Shown here: positions 13,063-23,376 of the stretch, piece after piece
How the letters are laid out: each line of letters starts with the position of its first letter
How positions within the stretch are numbered: position 1 is the first letter of the stretch
Assembly (NCBI RefSeq): GCF_002127325.2
Contig: NC_035441.2
Span: 155,773,122-155,837,121 of the forward strand
Direction: 5' to 3'
DNA length: 64,000 nt
DNA from: Helianthus annuus
Lineage: Eukaryota > Streptophyta > Magnoliopsida > Asterales > Asteraceae
Position numbers and translations under genes: made by a program
The notes under the pieces: model-generated
What the model saw: the letters and a program-made list of their open reading frames with translations, nothing else
Database searches by the model: none
What the model was told of the DNA's origin: nothing

Positions 13063-13238
13063 CTGAGCAGGAGGCTGAGCAACTTGTTGAGCAGGGTTCT
13101 GAACTGCGCGATTTTGAGCAAACCGACAAACATCGGCAAGATGACCTGACTTCCCATAGTTAGTACAGAAACGGCACTGATGCTGCGGCTGATGGTGACT
13201 GTTGCATCGATTGCACAAAGGTGCACTTCCTGAATAGG
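13063..13238 (-). CDS. Gag C-terminal zinc-binding segment of C
   Basis: A short coding island between solo LTRs S2 and S3. It encodes a Cys/His-rich stretch (SGSAPLCNRCNSHHQPQHQC, then CRFCTNYGKSGHLADVC), a zinc-knuckle region typical of gag nucleocapsid in this clade, followed by a Gln/Pro-rich linker. Frame is continuous with gag at 14932-15786 on one side and pol at 7293-10376 on the other when one TSD copy is dropped at each solo LTR. It has no start or stop of its own. Confidence 0.85.
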
Positions 13239-14931
13239 TGATGTGTGTAAAATGCAACATATAAATCACATCAATTAAGGCATAAAACTAACCCTTTTTA
13301 AGTACTAATGTTGGAAAAAGAATGTTTTTGTCTTCCTTTTGTATTTTCAGGATGAAATGAGCTCAAATTCATAAAAGAAGCAAAAATACAACTAATTCTA
13401 GCATAAATACAAGGAAAGGAATAAAAGTAGACTGCCCAGACCCTCAACGGCATCCTCCAAAGCAAAGAAGAGAAAACAGAAGCCTGAACACGCCCCGTGC
13501 TCAGCCAGCACGGGGCCGTGCCCAAGAAGCAGCATAAAAGACAAACTTGTAGAAGCTTCTATTGCCCACCACGGGGCCGTGTCCAGTGAGCACGGGGGCG
13601 TGGAGAAAGTACAGCAGGCGCATTAATTGTAATTGCGAATTACAATTAATGAGGAGAGAGAGTGTCAGACGGGCACGGGGGCGTGTCCAGCGGACACGGG
13701 GCCATGCCCAGCCTTCTGTTCAGCCTATAAATAGGAGTGCTTGGTTTCATTCCATCTCATCCCTTGGCACACCACCTCTCTCACACTTCATCCACCACCC
13801 ACCACCACCATAACACCATCATCCACCACCATCATCCATTGTCCATCATAGAGTGTGTGAGTCGTCTCGGGATCCAAGATTGATAGTAAGAGTTCTTGAC
13901 AATCAAGGCCATGTTTGCCTAAGTCTCTTACATCACTTGGTGAAGACAAGTGTTTAGTATAATACTTTTTATTTTTAATCTTTTGCACTTTTTATTTGGT
14001 TTTGTATTATTGACTTTAATAACTAGTTGCTTATGTTGAAGGTGATCTTTCCTTATCGTTTGTCCGTGGTGTCTTGACATTATTTTACTGTCTATATAAA
14101 ATAAAAGATTTTCACCATTCATATCTCCACGGTCCATATGGAGGTATGTTGGCTACCTGGTCGGGGGTTAAGGGAACGGTTTGGTAAGGGTCTTGCCCTT
14201 GTTCAGCGTTTAGAGGTCCTGCTTGGGACCTGGGTCAAATTTAGTAGGATCTCCTTCAATGCCCATAGGTATTGGATGGCGGGGATCCAAACTCTTTGAT
14301 CCCCTCATAAGTTAACTACTATTAATACTGTAACCCGGCTATTTAGGACTGTATCCCTGCTGACTCAGACTACCTAGCCGAGGGTAACGTCACCGCCAAA
14401 AGCGGGGCCTACCATAATTTGCATTAATAACTTAATTCATTATCTTCCAATAATCCGACCCTTTAGGATTGTATCCTTGCTGACTCAAACTACTGGGTTG
14501 AGGGTAACGTCGCCTTCAAAAGAGGGGCCTACTACAATAACTAAGATAATCTCTTAAACAAGTGCAAAAGTGCGAAAATAATCAAAGGTTATACTAATAC
14601 ACGAGTCGGATCCAAGTGATTCATCTTGTCTATCTGTTTTTATTTTATTTTATTTTTCAGCATTTAGTTAGTTTTTATTTTCTTAGTTTAAAAACATTTT
14701 TCTCACTTTTTGATTTGATTAGACGTTGAGGATAAACCGGTACTAAAAGCTCTTGTGTCCTTGGACGACCTCGGTATCTTACCAACACTATACTACGTCC
14801 ACGATGGGTGCACTTGCCCATATGTGTGTTTAGTGTTAGTAAATATCGTGTTTTATAAATTTAAAACTTGGCTAAAAGTGTAAAAGGGCTTAAAATATAC
14901 ATTAAAAATATAACACACTTCACGCACATCA
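13239..14931 (+). mobile_element. Solo LTR S3 inside C gag
   Basis: A 1693-bp insertion starting TGATGTGTGTAAAATGC and ending CACGCACATCA, with TSD ATAGG at 13234-13238 and 14932-14936. There is no coding capacity. It contains CACGGGGCCGTG-type dyads (13492-13712) before a TATAAATA box (13726-13733), which gives plus orientation. Two imperfect direct repeats, each with a GAGGGTAACGTC core, lie near 14330-14415 and 14450-14535. The segment near 14730-14810 (GGACGACCTCGGTATCTTACC) resembles Athila-type LTRs as I remember them; family uncertain. Confidence 0.85.
13492..13733 (+). promoter_or_regulatory. CACGGGGCCGTG dyads and TATA box in solo LTR S3
   Basis: Several variants of the inverted repeat GCACGG-GG-CCGTGC occur between 13492 and 13712 and lead to TATAAATA at 13726-13733. 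A separate AATTGTAATT..AATTACAATT inverted repeat sits near 13625-13650. Confidence 0.6.
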
Positions 14932-15786
14932 ATAGGGCTTCTTTGCTGGAGGCTGGTTGGGAGCTGTCTGGTTAGCTTGGACAGTGACAGCATAGTTTTG
15001 GGAAGCCTTACGCTTCCTTGACCCCCTTGAGGAACCAGAATCCATTCCCTTCTTGTTTTGACCTTTCTTGCTATCTTCCTTGTCAGCCGACTGTTTCTTG
15101 CCCTTGTCACCCTTCCTGTGTAATTTATTCTTCCGAATCTGCGACTCGGTCAATGTCGCTGATAACTCGATTGCCTGACGGAGTGTGGTAGGGTTGCTAC
15201 TAGTAATAATGTCTTGTACCGAGTCAGGCAGGCCGTCGATGTACCTTTCGATGGCCTTGTCGAGTGGGGCAACCATAGTCGGGCAAAGCAGACTTAACTC
15301 CTCAAACCTATCAGTATATGCCCTGTGCTCGGCACTATCTTGTTTCAAATCATCAAACTCCTTCTCCAACGCTCGTTGCTCATGACGAGGACAAAACTCC
15401 CTCATCATAAGAGCTCTTAGTTCAGCCCATGTCTGTGCTAGAGCGACATCTGCACCACGGTCTCTCATTACCCCATTCCACCATGTAAGAGCCCTCTTCT
15501 GAAACACGCTTGAAGAAAACTCGACCTTGCGATTATCCGGACACTGCACGTGGCGAAAAGTATTCTCGATGCTCTCGAACCATTGAAGAAGCCCAGTTGC
15601 TCCCTCAGAACCACTAAACTTGAGTGGTTTAGCCGAGTTAAAGTTCTTGAAATTGCATGTACCATTGTTGTTGTTGTTGGCTTGGTTCCATTGAGCAAAG
15701 AGATTTGGGAATTGAGCAGCCATCTGCTGCGCAATAATTTCTGCCAGCTCGACAGTTGCTATCTGGTGTTCGCGTCGAGGAGGCAT
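14932..15786 (-). CDS. Gag N-terminal part of element C
   Basis: About 285 codons from ATG at 15786 (MPPRREHQIATVELAEII). It encodes the structural gag protein that forms the virus-like particle. It contains the retrotransposon gag domain (FSGSEGATGLLQWFESIE, ALTWWNGVMRDRG, REFCPRHEQRALEKEFDDL, YIDGLPDSVQ) and then a Lys-rich, basic C-terminal segment (KGDKGKKQSADKEDSKK). It is interrupted after PAKKPY by solo LTR S3 and resumes at 13238. The start is chosen as the first Met of the open frame, 587 bp inside the PBS. No stops are seen. Confidence 0.9.
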
Positions 15787-16373
15787 TCTAAAAGAGGAAA
15801 AACATGAAAGGAAACGAGTGAGATGATTGGATGAAGAGAATGAGATGAAACAGAATCAACAAAAGCAAAGATGGTGGTTACGCATCGCAAAGCAAACAAG
15901 CGACACGAAATGTCTAGTCAAAGTAAGTGGGTCAAAATAATGTATCGCGAAGACATGTTCGCCTATAAGTGAACACTCACCCCAAGAGTTCCCAGGTAAG
16001 AGTGACTGGTCCGATTATGTGGATTTGTACGAACACTCTAGCCTTAGACAGAAAACTCAGGGTACAGGCATTCACTCTTCCAGTTCGCATATGTTCACAC
16101 TATTAAAACCCGAAAGCCTTGACGAGATTTTGAAAATTCAAAGGGGTTCAAAACCTTATAACAGAGGGTTCAAAACCTAGTAATCAATCATCCTAGAACA
16201 GATGATTAATTTTCAAAGCGGATTCGGAACCGAAGTTCCCGTTGTGGTTATCACCTAAGGATAGGTGAAGTGTATGTTTTAAAAATCTAAACACAAGATA
16301 ACTGGTGTTAGGTTCCTAGAAAGTTATAGTCTAGGTCAAAGCATTACTAATAACCTAATTCCCTATAACCAAT
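15787..16373 (-). other. 5' untranslated leader of element C
   Basis: Between gag ATG and PBS. It is AT-rich without long frames and contains no feature beyond simple A-rich tracts. Confidence 0.7.
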
Positions 16374-16387
16374 GGCTCTGATACCAA
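16374..16387 (-). other. Primer binding site of C (initiator-Met tRNA type)
   Basis: On the minus strand TTGGTATCAGAGCC lies six bases inside the LTR end GGGTGTGACA. It matches the 3' end of plant initiator tRNA-Met used by many plant LTR elements. Confidence 0.9.
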
Positions 16388-16609
16388 CTCTTCTGTCACA
16401 CCCCGGCCGCGTATAACGTGCAACCGCGGCGGAAACGCCGGGGAGTGTTGTGGACAGAATTAATTGTTTCATAACCATGGAAACCAAAGTTACATTTTAT
16501 TTATTAAACACGAGTGTTACATCGTTTCAAAACAGGAAATACAAAGTTCATAACATAATTAAACTAGTCTATCTTCGTTTTTAGGCTCTAAGGCACAGGT
16601 CCGCCCTAG

Positions 16610-17186
16610 TAGGGATGGGATTGGTACAGTACCCGTACCTATACCCGTACCAGTACCGAAAATACCAGTACCGAATTTGAACAAAACTAGGTACCAAATA
16701 CCGTACCAAATATATAGGTACGGTACGGGTACGGGTACGGGTACGGGTACTGGTACGGGTATTTTCGGTACAGTACCCGCTTGGTACCATTTTGTTTTTA
16801 TTTACTTTTTGAGCATTCGTACGAGTACAAAATAGGTAAAATTGACATGAGTACCAATATAGTACGAGTACCAAATAGGTAAAATTGGTACGAGTACCAA
16901 TACGATACAGGTACCATATAGGTAAAATGAATACGAGTACACTAAAAATACCATAATATGAAATAAAATATAATACAAAAAAACTTTTAAAGGTATACAT
17001 AGATTTCGGTACCAGTACCCGTTTTTACCCGTACCCGTACCAATACCGAAAGTACCGAATACCAAAATCAATAAAACTGGGTACCGATACATGTACCAAA
17101 TACCTAAAATCGGTACGGGTACAGGTACGGGTACGGGTACGGTACAGGTACGAGTACGGGTATTTGGGAAAAAAAGCCCATCCCTA
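16610..17186. mobile_element. hAT-type MITE made of GGTACGGGTAC repeats
   Basis: A 577-bp insertion absent from the other LTR. TIRs are TAGGGATGGG at both ends and the 8-bp TSD is CGCCCTAG (16602-16609, 17187-17194), as expected for hAT. The body is rich in GTACCC/GGGTAC units (for example 16715-16765 and 17015-17045), giving strong self-complementarity. It has no transposase; long frames in it are repeat artefacts. Confidence 0.9.
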
Positions 17187-18215
17187 CGCCCTAGTGTCAC
17201 CGTTGTCATCCTACACAATAGCTCCTGAAAACACATGTGAAAGTAGGTACGTCAGCATAAAAATGCCTGTGAGATACATAGGTTTTGTGAAAATGGGATT
17301 CATGACTTGAGTTTAAAGAAATGTTTAATAACAGTCAGTCATGAACCTTGTAATTTGTCTTGCTTTGTAAACCATTTGAAAAACGATAATATCAGATGAT
17401 ATGTATAGATAAGTGTAAGGTTAAATGAGTAACCAAGTAAAATGAGTTGAATAAGATAAGTTGTTTGTAAAAAAATAATGTCTTGTGAAGAGTATGTTAT
17501 TTGTGTAAAATGTAATGTGTCTAAACTGAAATGACTTAGATAACGCTACGATATGTAATATTTTACAAGCATTTATATATAGGAAGTACCAGCGGCGTAT
17601 CCACCATGTTTGTATCATATTACATACGCCACGTTACACCAACCATTTACCCAAACCAACCACCATGTAAATTGTTCATGTATAAACCAAATGTCAAGTG
17701 TTATTGTGTAAACCATGTCGAAATGTCTATGTTCAATGTAAACCACCAAGTATGTATATCAATGTCAAAATGTTTATGCTTAATGTAGATCATGTAATGT
17801 GTACCCAAACTATATCTTGTATGGTAAGTGAGATGTATCAACTAAACCATATGTGAAATGCACAAAACAAGGTGTTGAAGTAAAACATGGTTTAAATCAA
17901 CGTTATGTTTTGTGGAACAATGCATGCTCTACTGATATAAACATTTATGCGGTATTGTGAAATATGCATACATTCAAGCCTTGAGACTGTGGCGATAAAC
18001 CCTTAAACAAATTAAAGGTTTATCTAGGTTATGTATATCGAATTCGGTCATTCCTTCCAATCCAAACAAACCCAGGATTTCAGGAACGGGAGTTGTCAAT
18101 TCCTATGGTACCACTACCTACTAACGAATGGCGTGATCAATGTTAATGAATGTATTGTTCCATGTTAAACAAACCAAATGTCATACCAAAATGAAGGCAT
18201 GTGATGTAAACAATT

Positions 18216-18488
18216 GTACTAAGTATGCACACAATGGGCATAAATAGCATGAAATGTAACGTGAAACAATGTACTAAGTACGCACTCAATGGGCATACAT
18301 AGCATGAAATGTAATGTAAAGCAATGTACTAAGTACGCATACAATGGGCATACATAGCATGAAATGTAATGTAAAGCAATGTACTAAGTACGCACACAAT
18401 GGGCATACATAGCATGAAATGTAATGTATAGCAATGTACTAAGTACGCACACAATGGGCATACATAGCATGAAATGTAATGAAAACAT
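18216..18488. repeat. 55-bp tandem repeat, 5 copies, in LTR of C
   Basis: Units start at 18216, 18271, 18326, 18381 and 18436. Counterpart of the four-copy array at 3201-3418. Confidence 0.9.
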
Positions 18489-19505
18489 GTACTATAATGT
18501 ACTAACGAACATAGCAGGCATATGATGTGAAAACAGGGAAAGCATGAAAGTAACAAGTAGGCACATGTGTTTCACCCCAAAACAGTTTGGAAAACAGTAA
18601 AAGAGGGGTTCAATGTACTCACCTGAGATTGCTTTGAATTCCTTGTGTAATAATCACACAATGCTAGAGATCACGGGATATCAAACGGCACCTAATAGGT
18701 AGCTATATTAATATACCGGACCAAAATCGGAAGGATCGGATAGTATGCGGGTTCGTAAACCAAACGAGTATGGAGACTCGTGTAATATGGTTTAACAAAG
18801 CCTACATACTAAAATGAAACCTAACCTAAGTGCTTGCGACCCATTACGACCCGTTTAGGTAGCTTATGCTACCTTAAGGCGTCATTCGTGTAGAACGCGT
18901 TTGGAATGCCTAACATCGTGACCACAAGGTATAACCTCGGAAGGTTATAGCTATGGTCACCTAATGTGTTTGGTCGGATCCTAATGATCGACCAAATGGG
19001 TCGGGTTCGAAAGTATAAGCGATGGTTTAGATCGCTTACCTTACGACCCTATATAAGCACTAAACTAAAAGTGACGAGCTAAGCATGTTAGAACATGCTT
19101 AACTAAGTTTAGAAAACAGATTTGGCATCAAAACAAACGGTTTTGATGCTCACGAGTAGTTTGGTTACAAAATACGCAAGAATGCGCATTTTGGCCGAAT
19201 CTACGACTCGTCACTGAGCCTAGATAACGTGGTAACTATTAGGTATAGTCACTACGGACTATAACCATCGTGATCACGCTCACGTTATGAAGTTCTAATG
19301 AACTTCGTGTTGACCATAGGCTGGTCAATGCAGAAAGTCAACAAAACGTTGACTTTCAGACTCGAAAAGCGAATAAAAGAACGAAAGAATACTTACGGAG
19401 GGTCCCCGAATGCTAATCTAGATCAAAATGGCTCAGGTATGAAACAAAGGTTCCAACTTAGGGCTCTTGATCAGATTTTTGTGGGTTTTACTCAAAAGGG
19501 GGGGG

Positions 19506-19744
19506 TATTTATAGGAAAAGTAAAGCCGTTAGGATCGTTTCTTGAATATCATGCCACAATCTTAAGCGTACACTTGTCACAAAAGTTGTGGTGGCTCAAA
19601 ATGACCCTTAACTCCTGAGATGGTGAAAGGGCATTGCCCTTTGGTGTGTTTGAAAGGCCAATCTTTGCAAGAAAACAAAATTTTTGTTACTGAAAGGGCC
19701 ATGCGGCCCGCATCAGGATATGCACAAACTCAGGCGGGCCGCCT
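19506..19744 (-). promoter_or_regulatory. LTR promoter of C, right copy, with perfect paired dyads
   Basis: TATAAATA on the minus strand at 19506-19513. Upstream lie ATGCGG-C-CCGCAT (19701-19713) and AGGCGG-G-CCGCCT (19732-19744), two perfect 6-bp-arm inverted repeats with one-base centres. Confidence 0.55.
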
Positions 19745-20594
19745 GGGCCTGTCTGATCTGCACATACTTTCAGAAATGGCAGTTTTGGTCCCTGTTGCGT
19801 ATTTAAGCCATTTCCGACACTTCTAAGGCCCGTAAAGCCAACTTTAAGGCCCTAAAATGATGCCTAAACATTGTGGACATGAAACATGCTCAAAAATGTT
19901 CCGGATGTTGGTTCATTTGGCCGTACAATCGCGATGTTCGGTTAATTACGACGGAATGCGCATAAGCGCGAAAAATCATCCAAATGACGCGACGAATGGA
20001 TTTTTCTCATGCCAAACACTAAGGCATAATATTATAATGCTTACATAAATTTTTGGATGTCCGGATGTATTCAGAACGTAAGTTATGCGCGAAAGTGCAA
20101 ACTTGTGCACTTTTTGACACTTTTAGCCCCTGAATGATCCAAAAGTTTGTTTTAGCATACCAAACCCCTCAAAGCCTATTTCTAAGCTATGTAAAGGATA
20201 TTTATGGTATGTTTAACTTATGGACATGTTCCGGAATTTCGTTACAGTTCGAATTGGCATACTTTCGCAGTTTGTCAAGTTTAGTCCTTGTAAGCGAATT
20301 AACTTGTTTTTGCCATACCAAGGCCTTCAAAACTTATTTCTAAGTTATGTAAAGGTTATTTAAGGTATGTTGAGTATATGTTGATGTTTCGGAGTATTTG
20401 TCGCATTAAACTGAGTACGTTTACGCACCAGTTTGCGTATAATTCTCCAGAAAGCGATGTAGAGTTTGAAATTGAACAAAAGTCAAAACATGAAAAATGT
20501 AAAACACAACCAAACAAACATTGGGATAAAATAACATTGTTTTATTGATAACTGAACTGTTCACAATGATTACAAGCACAAATGTTACAGGAGA

Positions 20595-20774
20595 CTTGCA
20601 TTTTTGGAAAGAAATTCCGCATCAAACTCTGATGCCGGTGAAGTTGGCATCAGTATGAATGGCAAAGTTGTACCTGGTCCCGAGCTCAAAGGAGCTGAAA
20701 CCATAGAAACAATACTTGTCGGCGCTGCAGTTTACATACTAGCAACAATAGATCCCGAATTCAAAGAACTCGAG
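20595..20774 (-). pseudogene. Tat-like gag N-terminal segment between C and N1
   Basis: This 180-bp strip is the part of the Tat gag between the two insertions. Minus-strand reading gives a Ser/Pro/Ala-rich N-terminus (VSMVSAPLSSGPG, SEFDAEFLSKNASLLRRL) that continues in frame into 1-1958 across the GGAGA duplication. It joins the ATG at 31620 across the N1 site. A TAA stop interrupts it near 20725. The plus strand is also open here, but that frame ends just past the N1 site and looks fortuitous. Confidence 0.8.
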
Positions 20775-21212
20775 TGTAGGATCATGTGATGACCCGAACG
20801 AGTCATTCAGATGAGTTTTAATCTGTTTCAGAGGCGGAAACTAAGAAACAGACTTCGAAACAGCTTGCAAATCACTTTAATCCACTTTCTGATTGATATA
20901 ACAACAAGTACAATCACTGGATAAACCGGCAACACCTCGGTATCCGAATCAAGAACTCATCTTATGATTTCGCTTGAACTACCTATTTATAGACTAGAGG
21001 TTCCGCTTGGAAGTAACATGTGCATTTCAAGCGGAATAAGGTAATGTTGATTTCGCTTGAAAGTGACAAGTGTAATTTCAAGCGGATCATCTCCTTCAAG
21101 CGGAATCAGCTTAAATCACACCTAAACCTATTTTCTCGTACAACGTGCCCTGATCTAACAATCTAGTACAAGACTCGATACAAGACGAAGACGACAGATG
21201 TATGCACCAACA
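20775..21212 (-). repeat. 3' LTR of N1
   Basis: 438 bp, directly repeated at 31187-31607. It contains TATAAATA on the minus strand (20984-20991) and the CAAGCGGAA motif in inverted and direct copies. Confidence 0.9.
20984..21036 (-). promoter_or_regulatory. TATA box and CCGCTTGAA inverted repeat in N1 LTR
   Basis: The TATA box (20984-20991) is followed ten bases upstream in LTR orientation by TTCCGCTTGGAA (21001-21012). Its inverted partner TTTCAAGCGGAA ends at 21036; the spacer is about 12 bp. Confidence 0.5.
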
Positions 21213-21221
21213 GACTCCCCC

Positions 21222-21461
21222 TCAGATGTTGACGAGTCTTAAGTGTCGAGTCCTCTCATCTTCAATCTTTATCAGTCTTTGTGCTTTACTCTTTCTATCC
21301 GCACCAACAAATTCCTCCTCTTGAATACTAATAACTTTCAGAATCTGAGTTTGGCTCTTGAGCTTTCTAATTCTCTTGATCATATCTCTTGATTCCTTAA
21401 GTTCATCAGCATCATCTGCTTCAGGATCATAATCTGGCTCATATATCTTTCCATAGAAACC
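21222..21461 (-). pseudogene. Small coiled-coil frame next to the PPT of N1
   Basis: An open minus-strand stretch of about 79 codons ends in TGA inside the PPT. It is highly charged (YEPDYDPEADDADELKESRD, later IQEEEFVGADRKSKAQRL), suggesting a short helical or coiled-coil protein end. The stop next to the PPT indicates it is the 3' end of the ancestral coding region. I do not recognise a domain. No ATG is visible before an upstream in-frame stop at 21462-21464, so the front is lost or broken. Confidence 0.4.
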
Positions 21462-21593
21462 TCAGGTATCAGAAACCTGGCTCTTCTCAAATTCCAGACC
21501 TGCACATTCTCTGCCACACAATAAATTCCATAACAATTTAAAATTAAGATGTATGCACCAACTCAGATTCTTCTTATCAATTCAAACAGAATA

Positions 21594-23371
21594 TGTCACA
21601 CCCCCAAAATCCACCCGCGGATGACACCCGCTTTGAGGGCGTGACTGACCAGGATCCAGCCACCAATTATACTGAGTAACTAAATTGATAACAAAAGTAG
21701 TACTTACTAACCATACGATTAGCAAGTGTTAAGTTTAGAGTTCAAGTCTTAAGTTCAGAGTAAAATGTAGCGGAAGCATAATTAACAGTTTTAAACATTG
21801 TTCATATAGTAAACATGATAAATGCCCAACACACGGGCAGACGACCACTACACATCCCAAGCAGCTGCTCCAGTCACTGGCCACCTGCAAAGCATGCAGT
21901 AAGGGGTCAACAATAATGCTGAATGAGTTCACTAGTTGTCCAGTTTTAATTACCAAAAACTTGTTTCACCAGTTAATTTATCCGTTTATACATGCCATGG
22001 GGAGCTACCCCAAAAGTTAGCGACTAAACTGTTTTTCCAATACCGAACACTAGGTAACCGAATGCGTTTCCGCAGGATGCCCCGATGTCAATGTTCTATC
22101 ATCATTGACGGATGCCTGAGTACATTAGTTCACGACCGATCCCATACTATGGCACGGTGTGAGGCTGGTAAGACCTAAATAGCGCTATCAACTAATAACC
22201 CGTTCGCCTGGCACCGGCGACTAATCGGTATTATGTAGTAGGGACTTGAGTGATAGAGTTGCGTTTAGTGCCGTTAGTTGCATTCCGTATAAACAGTAAT
22301 TAACTAAAAAGGTTTCCCATTACTAGGGAAGATACAGTAAGTTTGTTCCCAATAACTAGGGAAGGAATGTAGACGGTATCCCCTTTACAAGGGGATAGGG
22401 TTGTTTTAGTCTCGTGTCCCAAACCACCGGGACGCATGCTTTTAAGTTGTGAACTCACCTTGGGTTGCTCGGTATGATACGTTACTTGGTTAAGTATGTT
22501 GGTCACCACGTCCTAGCATGGTTACCAAGTATGGGTCAAGTTGGGTACAAGTAACGTATCATACCGAGCAACCCAAGGTGAGTTCACAACTTAAAAGCAT
22601 GCGTCCCGGTGGTTTGGGACACGAGACTAAAACAACCCTATCCCCTTGTAAAGGGGATACCGTCTACATTCCTTCCCTAGTTATTGGGAACAAACTTACT
22701 GTATCTTCCCTAGTAATGGGAAACCTTTTTAGTTAATTACTGTTTATACGGAATGCAACTAACGGCACTAAACGCAACTCTATCACTCAAGTCCCTACTA
22801 CATAATACCGATTAGTCGCCGGTGCCAGGCGAACGGGTTATTAGTTGATAGCGCTATTTAGGTCTTACCAGCCTCACACCGTGCCATGGTATGGGATCGG
22901 TCGTGAACTAATGTACTCAGGCATCCGTCAATGATGATAGAACATTGACATCGGGGCATCCTGCGGAAACGCATTCGGTTACCTAGTGTTCGGTATTGGA
23001 AAAACAGTTTAGTCGCTAACTTTTGGGGTAGCTCCCCATGGCATGTATAAACGGATAAATTAACTGGTGAAACAAGTTTTTGGTAATTAAAACTGGACAA
23101 CTAGTGAACTCATTCAGCATTATTGTTGACCCCTTACTGCATGCTTTGCAGGTGGCCAGTGACTGGAGCAGCTGCTTGGGATGTGTAGTGGTCGTCTGCC
23201 CGTGTGTTGAACTTAAGACTTGAACTCTAAACTTAACACTTGCTAATCGTATGGTTAGTAAGTACTACTTTTGTTATCAATTTAGTTACTCAGTATAATT
23301 GGTGGCTGGATCCTGGTCAGTCACGCCCTCAAAGCGGGTGTCATCCGCGGGTGGATTTTGGGGGTGTGACA
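21594..23371. mobile_element. Palindromic inverted-LTR insertion
   Basis: Two nearly identical arms in opposite orientation (21594-22488 and 22548-23371) flank a 59-bp centre. Outer ends are TGTCACACCCCC and GGGGGTGTGACA. The TSD is GAATA at 21589-21593 and 23372-23376. TG..CA ends and a 5-bp TSD point to a retroviral-type integrase. The outer ends match the U5 end of gypsy LTRs such as D, so both termini are the same LTR end. The right arm lacks 71 bp present in the left. Otherwise very few differences are visible, so it is recent or kept homogeneous. There is no coding capacity; frames mirrored in the arms are artefacts. Confidence 0.9.
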
Positions 23372-23376
23372 GAATA

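Larger units (their letters stand above)
1964..20589 (-). mobile_element. LTR retrotransposon C (Ty3/gypsy chromovirus-like)
   Basis: A complete LTR element on the minus strand. In element orientation the order is 5' LTR (16394-20589), PBS, gag, protease, RT, RNase H, integrase, chromodomain-like tail, PPT, 3' LTR (1964-5521). The 5-bp TSD GGAGA flanks it at 1959-1963 and 20590-20594. LTR ends are TGTAACATTTG and GGGGTGTGACA. The PBS matches initiator-Met tRNA and the gag-pol is a single frame, both typical of plant Tekay/Del-type chromoviruses; the clade is inferred. It is interrupted by three solo LTRs and a hAT MITE, each with its own TSD. By eye the LTRs differ at roughly 45-50 single bases over 3.5 kb, so it is fairly young. 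Confidence 0.93.
16394..20589 (-). repeat. 5' LTR of element C (with MITE insertion)
   Basis: Direct repeat of 1964-5521, 4196 bp including a 577-bp MITE plus its 8-bp TSD. It has five 55-bp tandem units instead of four. Two perfect dyads here (19701-19713 and 19732-19744) are partly decayed in the other LTR. Confidence 0.93.

Noticed and set aside
16581..17236. Tyr/Thr/Val-rich frames of about 140 codons
   Set aside because: They are translations of GTACCC repeats inside the hAT MITE.
20604..20789. Plus-strand open frame resembling a short protein (GISMNGKVVPGPELKGAETI), extendable across the N1 site
   Set aside because: The minus strand reads as the Tat gag N-terminus continuous with both flanks, which explains the sequence better; the plus frame has no recognised domain.
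21936..23100. Pairs of identical frames on opposite strands as duplicated genes
   Set aside because: They are mirror images created by the palindrome and have no domain.
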